A stretch of DNA of 64,000 nt from Harmonia axyridis (lineage: Eukaryota; Arthropoda; Insecta; Coleoptera; Coccinellidae), in assembly GCF_914767665.1 (NCBI RefSeq), contig NC_059501.1, positions 52,514,798 through 52,578,797 of the forward strand. The letters are read 5' to 3'. Below, piece by piece: positions 33,450 through 44,529 of this stretch. Made by a program: the position numbers and the translations under genes. The notes under the pieces are model-generated. The model worked only from the letters and a program-made list of their open reading frames with translations, searched no databases and was not told the DNA's origin. Within the stretch, counting starts at the first letter, position 1. Every line of letters begins with the position of its first letter.

Positions 33450-34300
33450 AAAGAACGCCTTAAATTCAAAGAAGTTTCTTATTTCCATATTCAAAATTTG
33501 GAGATTCATTTCATTTGAAGAGAATAGAACTATTTGAATGAAAACACATAAATAAGACGTTGAAAAACATATTGAAAATGAGTCATAAAAGAATATATTT
33601 TTTGAACTGCCAAAAATTTACTTTCTGCAACGTAAATAAATCTATATTTTTTTCTGTTCATCATTTCATTGCACTCTTTTAACTACACAGAAACAAATAT
33701 ACCCAAATATTCATAAACTTGATCTTCTCTTATAAATTAAATATCCTATTTCAACATATGCCAGCACATTCTTAAATGTTAAAGGAATAAAAATTATATA
33801 ATGATTGTTGCATAACTTCGACACAAAATTGGGGCTCTAAAAAAATCGAGAATTCACGCATACTTTTTAATATGGATGTTATTTTACGAATTATTTATCT
33901 CGGCGAAACCATCGAACCATAGCTCTCTGGATTTAGAATAGATTATATAACTCTACTATTCGTGTGGTTAGAATTTTTCATTGACTGTAACAAATCGTAT
34001 CAGTTCTTTCGCTGGTCATTATATTTTTATGGATTTGAATAGATCATGTTATTCGTATTCCTGTCTTATCGGACGTGTGGCTACTAGATAAACTTTGTGG
34101 TTGAGACTACACTTGAAAAATGATTTCGGAGCGAAAGTTGTTCCCAAACTGAATATTCCGAACGAATTTGGCTACTAATAGAAATAGGTATCTTTGAACG
34201 CTTCGAAATTCTAAGATTCTAAGATGATTGCCGACATTTAACAGCAAATTAATCAGTTCATAGTTTTGCACCACATTGAAAAACAATAACTAGGTTAAAT
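33450..34300. other. No gene recognised
   Basis: AT-rich, no motif noted. Confidence 0.45.
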
Positions 34301-34305
34301 AATGA

Positions 34306-34472
34306 GAAAAGCACTGACATGAAGTCAGGCGATTTTGAGCGCGCGTTGGTTTATGCGTCAATTGTGCCCTTGGAAACCACATATAGTGAAATACTGTTAA
34401 GTGGTCTCCAAGGGTGCAATTAGTGCGTCAATGAACGAGCGTTCAACAGTTCCTGACTTCAGGTAAGTATTT
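34306..34472. mobile_element. Palindromic MITE, type copy of the GCACTGACNTGAAGTCAGG family
   Basis: Left arm GCACTGACATGAAGTCAGG, TTTTGAGCGCGCGTTGGTTT, GCGTCAATTGTGCCCTTGG and right arm (reverse complement) ACCTGAAGTCAGGAACTGTT, GAACGCTCGTTCATTGACGC, AATTGCACCCTTGGAGACC meet around a 15-bp centre. Each end itself holds a small palindrome (CTGAC..GTCAG). About 165 bp, non-coding. Other copies: 16981, 30530, 45755, 48266, 48555, 54750 and 56965. Confidence 0.8.
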
Positions 34473-34474
34473 TC

Positions 34475-35425
34475 TTAATTTTGTTGGTTTATTATTTCCT
34501 GTACTGCAGTAGAACATCGTATTACGTATAAAAGAATTCATAATATTAACACCAAAATAGAGACGAATGATGAAAACTCTGAGTCTGGAGCTTTTGTAAG
34601 CTTCTTCAAATCCATATTTATGACATTTTTTCAAGAAATATCGTAGGAATATTCAAACCATAATCTAACAACCTAGTAGTAGATTTTGCTTGATTGTGTT
34701 TAAAAATTTTCACTTGCATAAAGATATTTCAATGATGATCAAGGTTTTCCAATTTTGTGAACACTTCTTCGATATATTCTATAGGTACAGTTTCTTTTGA
34801 AAATTTTAACCTCCTCATATATCAATTTTCAAAATAAGTGCCTCCGAAGTTCAATCAATATGGAATTAAATTAATCAATTGATCTGCCAAATGACATGCT
34901 ATGAGAAAATTGATCCAGATAACTTATTTTCAACACACTACCATTTATCCCTTTGTGGAAAAATGTTGTTGAGGAAAAGAGAAAATCTCAGTCATCTCGT
35001 ATTATTTCTCCTCTTCCGTCAGATAATCCATGCATATTCCAGAAAAAATCTTCTTTCTAATTAATATTTAAATTTTGTATTGAAACATTTCGGCCGAGAT
35101 CGGGGAGCTAGTCTTTACCGGACCTCGCAGCAACATGAGGAATAGAGCGGATTTCAGGTCGGTACTATGATTTTTTTCGATGAATTTTCCATTACTATTA
35201 TTATTGAAATTATTATTATATTATAACGTTATTACAAAAATTGCTATTTTTTTATTCACACTCAACGCAGACAGAACGGTTGTTACTGAAATTTTTGTTT
35301 TTCAATATTCATCTGGAATTTTCTTTGTATTTTCGTTAGTTTTTTTCAATGAAATAAAATCAGTATAAATCTATGGGAGATGATTTCTCAATTCATAAAT
35401 GTAAGCTTGTAGCGATCCTGGTACA
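34475..35425. other. No gene recognised; short GC-rich patch
   Basis: AT-rich except 35090-35165 (TTCGGCCGAGATCGGGG, CCGGACCTCGCAGC), which I could not assign. The octamer CCTGAGGA at 35426-35433 is the left target-site duplication of the hAT element that follows. Confidence 0.4.
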
Positions 35426-35631
35426 CCTGAGGACAGGGCCGGATTAAACTCTTTTCCACCCCTAGGCCAAAAACAATTTGCCGCCCCTATGAGTAAAGAG
35501 AATTTTAAAAATTCAAATTTTTTAAATACGTGATTTTCGCAGAAGTTGATAAAGACAATTTTTTATCTGGAAATAAAACAATCTAATGTTTCAGAGTTAA
35601 ATTTCATAGTAAAAAATTACAGCTTTCATAA

Positions 35632-38600
35632 TCAAACTAATAATGGTTTTCTTCTTGCCTTCTTTTCCGCAAATTGTTGGAACACAGCTTCGAAGTCTAA
35701 TTTTTTCAACAATTCAGCTTCAATGCACAAAACGGCCAGATAATTCAAACGCTCTTGAGACATGCTAGATCGCAAATAGGATAAAATTCGCTTCAATGCT
35801 GAAAACGACCTCTCTGCTGAACAGTTCGTTGCAAAAGTGCATAAAAACATTCTAATTGTAATATCGATGTAGGGAAACATTTGCACTAAGCTTTTATCAC
35901 TTCTAATGAAGGTACTCATCTCGTGTAGAGTTTTTGGAGGTTGTTCTAACTGTGCTAAGTAGGATTTGAAGTGCAAACATTCATCGTGGAGTTTTTCATC
36001 TAAATCCTGAGGAAAACTAGAGATGAGATTAGTAACCGCTACTCCTAATTCTTCAGAACTAATCGATTGCAGTTTTAATAAAAAGGAGAATTTCGCAGCA
36101 AAACCCTTGTAGCAATTTTTACGTTGATTCAATTCTCTTGTTAGATAGTCAATTATAACAAGATAAACCCCTACTCTGAAGTTTTCCCTCCCACTCAAAG
36201 CAGTATGTCCCACTCGAGTTTCATCAGCAGGAACAGTTCTTGTTGTGGCTCTTCTTTCTTCACTTCGATATTCCTCAAATCCAGAATTGATCTTCGCTCT
36301 CTCCTCAAATCGATCAAATTGATCTCTCAATCCTAAGATATAATCAACCAATGACTCATAATACAAAACTACTTCATCTATACCAATGCCAACTTTCTGT
36401 ATTGCTTCGCTCACTTTATCAAATCTTTCCAAAATTGGACTCCATACAGCGAACATTATTGCGGTTTCCAGAGATGTTAGCTTGATTTTCAATCCTTTTG
36501 CTTCACTCCCAGTCTTAGACCTGTCCCGCTCATCAATTTCACTCAAAGCTGCGACAACTTCTTTCCAATTTTGGTTCATGCTGTTGCAAGCTTCATATCT
36601 CGCCGACCAGCGAGTTGTAGATAATCGTTTCACTGAAGGGCCAGTCAGATGTTTCATTAGTATCCCCCAGCGAGCAGTCGAGATTGAGAAGAAAACGTAA
36701 ATATCCTGAAGAAGTGAGAAAAATCCCGAGATGCCTTACACGATCCAGCAGCGTGTTCTCCGACGAGGTTCAGCGAATGAGCCGCGCATGGGATCCAATA
36801 TGCCAAAGGAGAGATTTCTTTTATTTTTGCTTGCAGTCCATTATATATTCCTGACATATTTGCCGCATTGTCATAGGATTGACCTCTACAATTCGCAAAA
36901 TTGAAATTATGCTCCTCCATCATCTTAATAACAGCGTTATAAAGGTCTTCAGCCTTGTGTCCCGGATTTGGTATAAATCCTGTGAGTAAAATTACCTAAG
37001 TTAGTACCAAATTATTCAATGAGCTCATAAAGATAACTATTATTCACCCTAGTAAATATCAGTAATTATGTGTGAGTAGAATACTATATTTTATCCACGA
37101 CTTCCTGGGTAAAATTCGAATTAATCTGCATTTTCAAAAATTAGAGTAGTTTCCAAAGCGATGACAACATTTTCTGCGTTCGCACTGAAAATTGCAAGCT
37201 CAAAATGAAGTTCAAAATTTTCACGTGACATCGATTCCATCAGTAGCCTTTTTTTTACCGCGCTGATAGCTTGGTGGTTGATCTTACTGTCAGTCAGTCT
37301 ATCACGATGCTGATAAGTTATTCACTGCTATAATTCATATGTGCATATTATAGAATAGTCGTGGACAAGAACAATTACATTGCATAAATCAATTCAAATT
37401 TTCATTTTTATGTCAAAATTATTATAATATGTAATGAATTTGTTATTTCAAACGTTTCGATCATTAATCGCTCTTACTAATAAACTGATAAAATAGCTAC
37501 ACTCAAAAACATTTTTTGAAAGTAACATCATTTCAGTATAGGTAAATGAGAAAACATTAAGAAAAAAATACAACTTTTCTCAATCTTACCTAAAAATCTT
37601 TCCACTGGTTTTCCGTCTTCTTTATTATAGCGAGTAATAAAAGCCAGTTGATCGGTATGCGTTATATCTGGTGTGGAGTCTACGCTTATTGAATAGTATT
37701 TGGCTTCTGTAACTTCCTGATCAATTGATTTTAGAACTTCTGTAGCCATAATTTGGATAATTTCTTCACAAATCGATGATGACAAGTAAGAGACGTTCCC
37801 TCTGCCTTGATTTCCGTGCTTTTCAATGTGATCAGCAAGAAAAGGGTCAAATTCAGCTAGAAATTCTAATAGCATCATATAATTGCCATTATGTAGACTA
37901 CCAAATACTTCCGTCGAACCCCTGAATGAAAGTCCTCTTGATGCCAATGCCTTGATCGCTGCAACAACTCTCTTTAAAACTTCTCTCCAGTACTGTACTT
38001 CCCGCTTGTATTCTTTAACATGGAGTGCATCTACCTGGCCAGCTGCTTTTTGCCTTTGGAGTAAAATTAGGACACAATTTTTGTGATTCTGTGAATTCTC
38101 GTGCTGTTCAATAGTAATAGGATTTTTCCAATCATTAAATCCGGTAGATGCAAATGGACCTTTTCCATTGAATAAACGGCATGGCAGACAGTAGAGACGT
38201 CCTGTGCTGGCAGAGTAAATCAAGAAATCGCGAGTGTGAGTCTCGGCATTTTTCAATCGGGTTTTAAACAATCCTTTCGAACAATATCGAACGCGATCAT
38301 TGTAATTCCTTCTTGAAGCTTCAAAATCTAATAAATCAATATTTTGTTTAATTCCACGATTGATAAAATTCTGCCTCAACTCCTCTGTTATTTCATCCCA
38401 CAGAGCTGGATCATCACTGAAGTTATCTGAACTGCCGCTAATTTCTGGAAAAGCTTTTTTCGGATTTTCACAAGATTCCACTTGTTCCGGAATCTCCATA
38501 ATGCTTTCAGCTTTGTTTGATGTGTTGTTACCACTTGTTGAAGGTTGATCGAATTCTTGTTGAATTTCACTCAGCTCTGTCGAGTCCACTTTTTGTTTTT

Positions 38601-38721
38601 TATCACCTTTTTGTAAAAAGGTGTCAATCTTGGGAATCTTCTTCACCAGTTCCTCATTTTTTTCTGATCTTTCCTTTGCTCGTTTTCTATATTCACAACC
38701 ACTTTCACGTTTTCTTGACAT
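35632..38721 (-). pseudogene. hAT transposase, ZMYM1-like, one frameshift
   Basis: Two exons: 38721-37590 (377 codons plus one base, start MSRKRESG) and 36979-35632, giving 826 codons once a 1-bp deficit is allowed for. Domains: basic N-terminus (residues 1-45); TTF-type zinc finger near 178-213 (YCLPC..H..H); DUF4371-like segment with SVDSTPD (first Asp about 348); QSYDNAANMSG (second Asp about 414) followed by CAAH; hAT C-terminal dimerisation region with SAERSFS near 765. The lesion is in a T run (plus 36719-36723): five T where six keep SRDFFSLLQDIY in frame. The rest of exon 2 is open to its stop. Length and domain order match ZMYM1-like hAT transposases. It acts in the nucleus on the element's own ends and could once have served related short hATs. 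Confidence 0.9.
36980..37589 (-). other. Intron of the hAT transposase gene
   Basis: Donor TTTTTAG|GTAAGA and acceptor TTTTACTCACAG|GATT on the minus strand, 610 bp, phase 1. Splicing joins ERFL-G-FIPNPGH in frame. Reading through the donor gives a stop after about 20 codons. Confidence 0.8.
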
Positions 38722-39397
38722 TGCGAAAAAAAGAATGAACAAGTAGATCTGAAGATAAGTTCCCACAAAATTTATTCATACTAAAAATTGCACTAGCAAT
38801 GTTTAAAAATGACTGGCGACAACTCTATAGTGGTTAGTTCTCGATTCTGAGTGTATTGCATGGACGGAAAAATAGGACTGACGAGCTGCCAGTGCCGATT
38901 CCGAAATTCACGCAAAAAATTTAACTAGTTACTTGCATCCATTGAAAATAATACCTACTAGGGCAACTCATCAAACGTGCCGCATTCATATTTTAAATAT
39001 TATGCCAGTCCTCTGATTTCCCTGACAGTAATCCGTGTTTTATTAGTAGCAATTACAATTTACGATAGGATAGGTTTTCCACGTTCTCTTTGATGCGCTT
39101 AACCGCCGACAGTGCCGAACTGCCGACTGCTGTTCGGTTTTAGGGCGGCTCCTTTGATTTTCAGATTACCGAGGGGTGTGAAAAATGCAACAATATTTCT
39201 ATCTTCCATTCAAAAGAATTATACATCGGTAATGAAAAAATGTGCGAAATTTTCGAAGATGGCTATTTCTACATTTTAGTAGGGGAGTTAAAGAATTTTT
39301 TTTTATTCACCCCGAAAAATTTGCCGCCCCTAAAATTGTGCCGCCCCTAGGCCATGGCCTATGTTGGCCTAGGCGGTAATAGGGCACTGCCTGAGGA

Positions 39398-39820
39398 TTC
39401 GAAAAATCATCACTAGAATCGGCTTCCGATTTTGGAGCATATTAACTTGAATATTGAAAGGATTTCTAAGGACAGGAGTAATTTATTATGTTGACATTGG
39501 CAATATACAGTGACACAGTGGTGATTCTTCTTCAAGAAACCCGCAAGGCTACTGAAGAACAAGTCCGTGAAAGAGGATTTTAGGCAGGTTATGTATTGAT
39601 AGATTGCCTATCGAATTCTGTTTGTGGTCTGGATTGTTATGTTGAAAATCATTAGTTTAGTGTTGAAGTTGAGGGAGTATTTTTATTTCTTTGAAATTTT
39701 GTCATATTTACGTCATTAAAATGTGCATACAAACCCCTAATATTCTTTGGCCTATAAATTTCGATATGATTCTTTCTGATCCTTCAGTTTATTGTGGTGA
39801 TTCGTTCGACTTTCGGTTTC
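39398..39820. other. No gene recognised
   Basis: Right flank of the hAT; begins after the duplicated octamer. No motif. Confidence 0.45.
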
Positions 39821-39824
39821 GACA

Positions 39825-40080
39825 GAAATGATACCAACCTTCGTTTTTGAATGTTACACTTTTTTTTTCATTCATAATTAATTTACTCGTTGAATTCTTC
39901 ATTGTTTTAATATATCATTTGCATAGTTTTTCCAGAAAATGGGTCTGAAATCTGAAAAAAAAAACCAATGTTGATAATTTTGAAAATTTTTCATGAAAAC
40001 TTCTAATTATCTAGATTTTTTCAGATATCAATGATTCTTCTCCATTAATTGAAAATTAAATTGAATATACAGGGTGCTTC
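39825..40080 (+). repeat. Dispersed repeat, partner of 14765-15118
   Basis: Same block order as the 14.8-kb copy. Its right edge meets TATACAGGGTGCTTCAA, a typical CAGGGTG transposon terminus, so the repeat and this terminus may belong to one decayed element. Confidence 0.45.
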
Positions 40081-40084
40081 AATA

Positions 40085-40840
40085 TCAAAGCCAGCCATGA
40101 GAAAATCTCATTTTTTTCAAATGAAAACCCATTTTCTTTTATAGGTGAGATGGAGAATCTAGTCAAAAAATAGTAAATAATTGTTATTCAATGAATTTTC
40201 ATTGGAATTAATGAAATATTCTTCAAATATCGTCTAGTGACTTTTGCATTGAAAAATGTGGTGGGCAGAACAGTTTTCTGTGTCACAAATTTGACAGAAT
40301 CCGTAGAAGGAGACTTCCGAATACCAAATATAATAATAAAATATAACTCTGAAATCTGTGCGAATCTGAGATATTCTCCATGATTTGTGGCAGAATAAAC
40401 AGATTAGCTGAAGAATTAGAGAGACTAATTTATTTTCAGTACCAACAAAAAAAACCTGAGAGACCTCCTGACATCATCAAATATAATGCAATATACCGGA
40501 CTATTCTCCTTTATCATATTAAAGCATATGATACAAATCACTTACCAACGAACCAATATTTTTGATTATAGTACTCATGTTTTGATGAACCAATAGAATC
40601 CGTGAATTTCTCATAATTACGGCGTATTAATAAGTGAGTATACCCTTGACGACGCGGTATGATCGTTTGTGTGTTTCGTCTCCTGACATATTGTGATCAT
40701 TTCCATTGTTAACATTCTTGGACGTTCGCCAAAAAAAATAAAAGTCAAGCTTAGTGAAATGTCATTGAATTATTTAAATGCAACGCTTTGGTTATGTTTA
40801 TTGAAATTTTCGGTATATAATCGTAACAAATATCAACTCG
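40085..40840. other. No gene recognised
   Basis: AT-rich. A 61-codon plus-strand frame at 40380-40565 has no recognised motif. Confidence 0.4.
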
Positions 40841-40844
40841 AGCA

Positions 40845-40960
40845 ATTTCTTCACTCGACGTAATTCGCGAAACATCACTCGAGTTGCTCTCTTGCGATGT
40901 TTCGCGGACTACGTCTTGTGACTCGGTGTATTTTCGAATATTGTCTATGCTCTTGTGATA
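40845..40960. repeat. Imperfect hairpin (CGAAACATC / GATGTTTCG)
   Basis: GACGTAATTCGCGAAACATC (about 40857-40876) pairs with GATGTTTCGCGGACTACGTC (about 40897-40916) around ACTCGAGTTGCTC. It is GC-richer than its surroundings and resembles a short hairpin MITE; outer boundaries are unclear. Confidence 0.5.
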
Positions 40961-42115
40961 TTATAACTGAATATAAGGGCAGCGTGAAAATATCCGGGTA
41001 TTTGCACGTGTGCTTCAGGTAAATATTTTTGATACGTGACACTTATTGGTACCTATTCATCCAAAATTAATAATTTTTTGTTCGAGTAATTGGCATCAAG
41101 CAATCCGGATAAAACTAATGAATATTGATATAGGTCCAAATTATTATTTCTGTCGATATACCTTATACCAGGTCATTCTGGAATGAAAAACTATGGTTTT
41201 GACCAATTGCTGACTCATCTTTAAGTTCTTAATAATTAGCAGTATACACATATCAATGATAAACAAACTTTTTTTCTCCGGGAGCAGCAAGACCCCGACA
41301 AACCTCATAAAATAAGAACTCTTATGAATCATTTGAATTAAAAATTTTCGAAAGTTCAACCCCATAAATGGGGTCTCAATTTTTTTGTATTGGTGGACGT
41401 TTCCAGATTGGTCCACAAATCTGAAGTGTATAATGACTAAGAAATATATGAACAGTTAGTTCATGGCGAACTCAATAATGAATGGTAATTGAATAACGTT
41501 GAGCATAGTTCTACGCTCAGTTAGTATTATACAGTCGCAAAAATTTATTGGGTGTATTCAGCTATTGAATCCTTAGGAACAATTCAATTTTCAGGATACA
41601 ATGAGTATTTTGAAAATATTCGTTCTAGAAAAAACTCTAAGAAAGTTGTTTGGTACTAGATAATACTGAAAATTAGCCGTTTGCTGAGCGGGTGGAAGGG
41701 CGAATGAAGAAAGTCAACTGAAAACCGAGCACCATTTTTAACATAGTCAGAATTAGGTACTTATTCCCGAGGGGCAAACAGACATCCCAAATTTATACAA
41801 TGACTTTCCACGATTCCTATGATTTTCCATGGTTATAATTAACCTTAGTTTCGGTTGATACCAGATTATTTTTTATTCTCAAAAATAATTCTTTAATGTG
41901 TGGTTTTTCCTGCAACTTCCTTTCCTGATACCTAGTTGCGCGAAGGCTTATTTGAGCAGATAACATTGACGTAGCTATAAACAAGAGTTGACTCATGAGG
42001 AGGGGTTTAACACCACTTTTAAAAATCATAAGCTTTAAAATTTTTATATATAATTTTTTTTCAAATTATTATTTACAATTTTTTTATTTCTTCCAATCAA
42101 TGGGGAGGTTGGAGA
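40961..42115. other. No gene recognised
   Basis: AT-rich. Minus-strand frames at 41144-41416 and 41817-42029 carry no recognised motif. Confidence 0.4.
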
Positions 42116-42119
42116 ATAT

Positions 42120-42516
42120 AGAGGTGTCAGGAATTGAAAAGATATTGAGTTTTTTCACTTCATTGATTTGAATATACATATAAATGACACCCTATATATA
42201 AAATTTTTTTAATTATTTGAAGATTCAATTCCTTTAATGTTCATAGTAAATAACAATCCAGTTATATATGGTGTCCTATTCAAAAAACACAACACCTCTT
42301 TATCTCCTGAATAGATTATTAATTTCTCATTGAATGGGAAACACCCTATATATAACTAAATTACAATATAACGATAGATACAAAATCAATTAAATCTCGA
42401 AATAAATGAAAAATATTTCTATATAAATATAAAGTGTCCCATCGGAAAATTAAGTCAATAATCAGTTTCAGAGATATTGAGTTTTTTGACTTAATTTTTT
42501 TAATGGAACACTTTAC
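42120..42516. repeat. Cluster of AT-rich repeat ends, including an 84-bp inverted repeat
   Basis: At 42431-42514, AAAGTGTCCCAT..AAATTAAGTCAA pairs with TTGACTTAATTT..ATGGAACACTTT. Two related ends occur nearby: GATATTGAGTTTTTTCACTT..GACACCCTATATA (about 42145-42200) and TGAATGGGAAACACCCTATATA (about 42332-42353). Probably several small MITE remnants of one family side by side. Confidence 0.5.
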
Positions 42517-43055
42517 TATAACTAGTCGGTCATCTTATACCTCCAGGCGTCCACCATATTAGATTGGAAATAATGTTGATATACTTTTCATATTCTTCCC
42601 AGCAAACCCTTCCTTTTCATATCCATGCCACTGTGGTGCTCACAAAAAAAACAAACCCGCTATTTTGAATTTTTGATTATGTCACTTAGGTACTCATGAA
42701 TTGTCATCTAAACCTACTGTATTTGCGAAATTTCATCGAAATCGGTGTAACACATAGGTGTGTCAAAATTCAGTTTCAATATTTGAACTGGAAAAGCTTA
42801 TAAAAACATAGGCGAATCAACAGAAAAGTTACATAAATCATACAAAAATTCCAGGACTTCCCTTGACTTCCCGTGACTTCCCATGAAATGTACAATGACT
42901 TCCCAAAGCTGTTCGCAACTTGCTTACTCCCAACCGAACTCTTTTTGAACCGACATCCCATCTTTCCTGGTCCAGCCATATAACATCTATGTAATAGAGC
43001 TAAGCAACTATGCTACTTATTATATCGTTCTTTCCATGGTTGCAGCTTACAGACG
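42517..43055. repeat. No gene; 10-bp tandem repeat at 42855-42884
   Basis: Three head-to-tail units GACTTCCCTT, GACTTCCCGT, GACTTCCCAT, with a further TGACTTCCC at about 42896. Otherwise AT-rich without recognisable genes. Confidence 0.55.
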
Positions 43056-43059
43056 TGTA

Positions 43060-44100
43060 AGCTTATGTATTTATGTTATGTCCGCCCGATGCTTGAGTTT
43101 GCCGGCCCAGCTTGGTGGCCTTCACTGAGGGGTGATATGGATGCATTGGAGGCAACGCACTTGTACTCGGCTCCCATATGGTCGCAACCGCCCAGTCTAT
43201 AATACACAACTGCACCTCTTGAACATCCCCAGGTTTGAGCGGCGACGTGAAAGAGGTGATCTCATTGTTACCTACAGAGCAGTTCACGGTTGTGCTGATG
43301 CTGAGCTGCAGTTGATGTTCAAGAGAAACCAAAATCATTTACGAGGCCACCCTTACAAACTTGCCATGGAAAAATTCAAGACTACTGTTCGACAGAACTT
43401 TCTATCAAACAGAATAGTAATAGTAATAGTAATTTATTAATTCCAAAAGATTACACCATGTATGATATAAAACTGGAACAAGTCAAATCAAAACAAAAAA
43501 TTCAACAATTATTGATTCCTGCAATATGCTCTAAATTCCTCTAAATTATATGGCTCACAATTCAATACCAGATCATACAACCTCTTCTTGAAATGCACCA
43601 AGCTGGCAACTTTTCTCAGTTCAGGTGGTAAAACATTGATCAAATTGATGGCCATGTACTGTACACTTTTCTCTCTCAAAGTTGTTGTATGAGCTGGTAC
43701 ATTGTAAGGAAAAATTCTCCTCGTATTATTAGAATTTTTATACACTTCAAAGTATTCACTATGTTTTTAAAAAAAATACAGAACCTCATAAATATACAAA
43801 CCATAAACAGTAAGTATGTTATTCGACTTAAAAATTCCTCTACATGATTCCCGGTAACCCATCTGAAGCATAGTTCTTATCGCTTTTTTCTGAATAACAA
43901 AAATAGAATATTTGAGAGCTGGAACCGATTGCCATCTGACGTATTGACTGCGCCTTCAGTTAATATCTTTAAAAATCGCTATGATAAGTGTATCTCAACT
44001 CGTTAATTTAATTTTTTTTTAATTGCTTTCATTTATATTGTATTGAGTTTATAGGTTTATTACCTCAATTCTTATTGTATCTAATAATAATAATAATATC
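43060..44100 (+). mobile_element. CR1/L2-like LINE 3' fragment, interrupted by another LINE
   Basis: Same family as 1251-2205. The coding tail reads YVRPMLEFAGPAWWPSL, then after a frameshift TRLPYGRNRP, RRRERGDLIVTYRAVHG, LRGHPYKLAMEKFKTTVRQN and FLSNRI. It resumes after the insertion as NRIFESWNRLPSDVLT and VNIFKNRYDKCISTR-stop at about 44005. The 3' UTR ends in (TAA)n near 44083-44097. The insertion copied a few bases around CAAACAGAATA / CAAAAATAGAATA, a likely target duplication. Confidence 0.8.
43413..43886 (-). mobile_element. Second LINE fragment, nested, minus strand
   Basis: A 5'-truncated non-LTR fragment of a different family, inserted into the CR1-like tail. It begins with QKKAIRTMLQMGYRESC, followed by FKSNNILTVYGLYIYEVLYF and a TAA stop. 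It then continues (43745-43509) with NTRRIFPYNVPAHTT, SVQYMAINLINVLPPELRKV and FKKRLYDLVLN, then stop. The 3' tail is (TTACTA)n, seen as GTAATAGTAATAGTAAT on the plus strand at about 43414-43430. The order is the standard C-terminal part of a LINE reverse transcriptase. It is the younger of the two elements. Confidence 0.78.
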
Positions 44101-44199
44101 GGTCATCCACTATGATGGGAGCAGAAGTATAGAGCTCTAATGATTTGATATTCCGGACCTGTCTGTTTCTGTCTGATCTAGCCATGCCCAGTAAATTTC

Positions 44200-44380
44200 A
44201 ACTTTTCCTTTCAGCGGTACGTTACTGCCACGGCGTGGCGTGGGTATTGTTAAACGAACTGGCTGCACGGTACAATGCGACCGCACGCTCTACTTACATC
44301 GGCGTTATGTAAAAGGTTTAATTATTGATGTGAATTCTCTATTTACTATTACCTTCTTACAATCGGATATGGCGTAATAA
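44200..44380 (+). other. GC-rich, stop-free segment; possible small exon
   Basis: After a pyrimidine tract and AG (TTTTCCTTTCAG, ending 44214) a frame runs GTLLPRRGVGIVKRTGC, TVQCDRTLYLHRRYVKGL, to a TAA near 44375. The base composition is clearly GC-richer than its surroundings up to about 44310. A possible donor TTAT|GTAAAA follows. No family recognised; it could be an exon, transposon sequence or chance. Confidence 0.25.
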
Positions 44381-44529
44381 CTGAGAGATTATTCCAAGTC
44401 TAGTTAAGCTGGTCAATCGACAAATACACATCAATCTTATGGATAGGCTTGAGATCAAGTAGACTTCTGCTACTGATCGGCTGATGGAAGTTCAATATTA
44501 TTTGAAATCAATGACAATTTGAATGCAAC

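Larger units (their letters stand above)
35434..39389 (-). mobile_element. hAT transposon, 3956 bp, nearly intact
   Basis: Bounded by CAGGGCCGGATTA (left) and CAGTGCCCTATTA (right, reverse complement) and flanked by the perfect octamer CCTGAGGA on both sides, the duplication length of hAT. Subterminal copies of TGCCGCCCCTA and CCTAGGCC occur at both ends and probably bind the transposase. It contains one transposase gene on the minus strand with a single intron and a single frameshift. Perfect target duplications and only one coding lesion make this one of the youngest elements of the window. Confidence 0.93.

Noticed and set aside
35632..38766. Several short plus-strand frames across the hAT transposon
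   Set aside because: All are antisense shadows of the minus-strand transposase exons.
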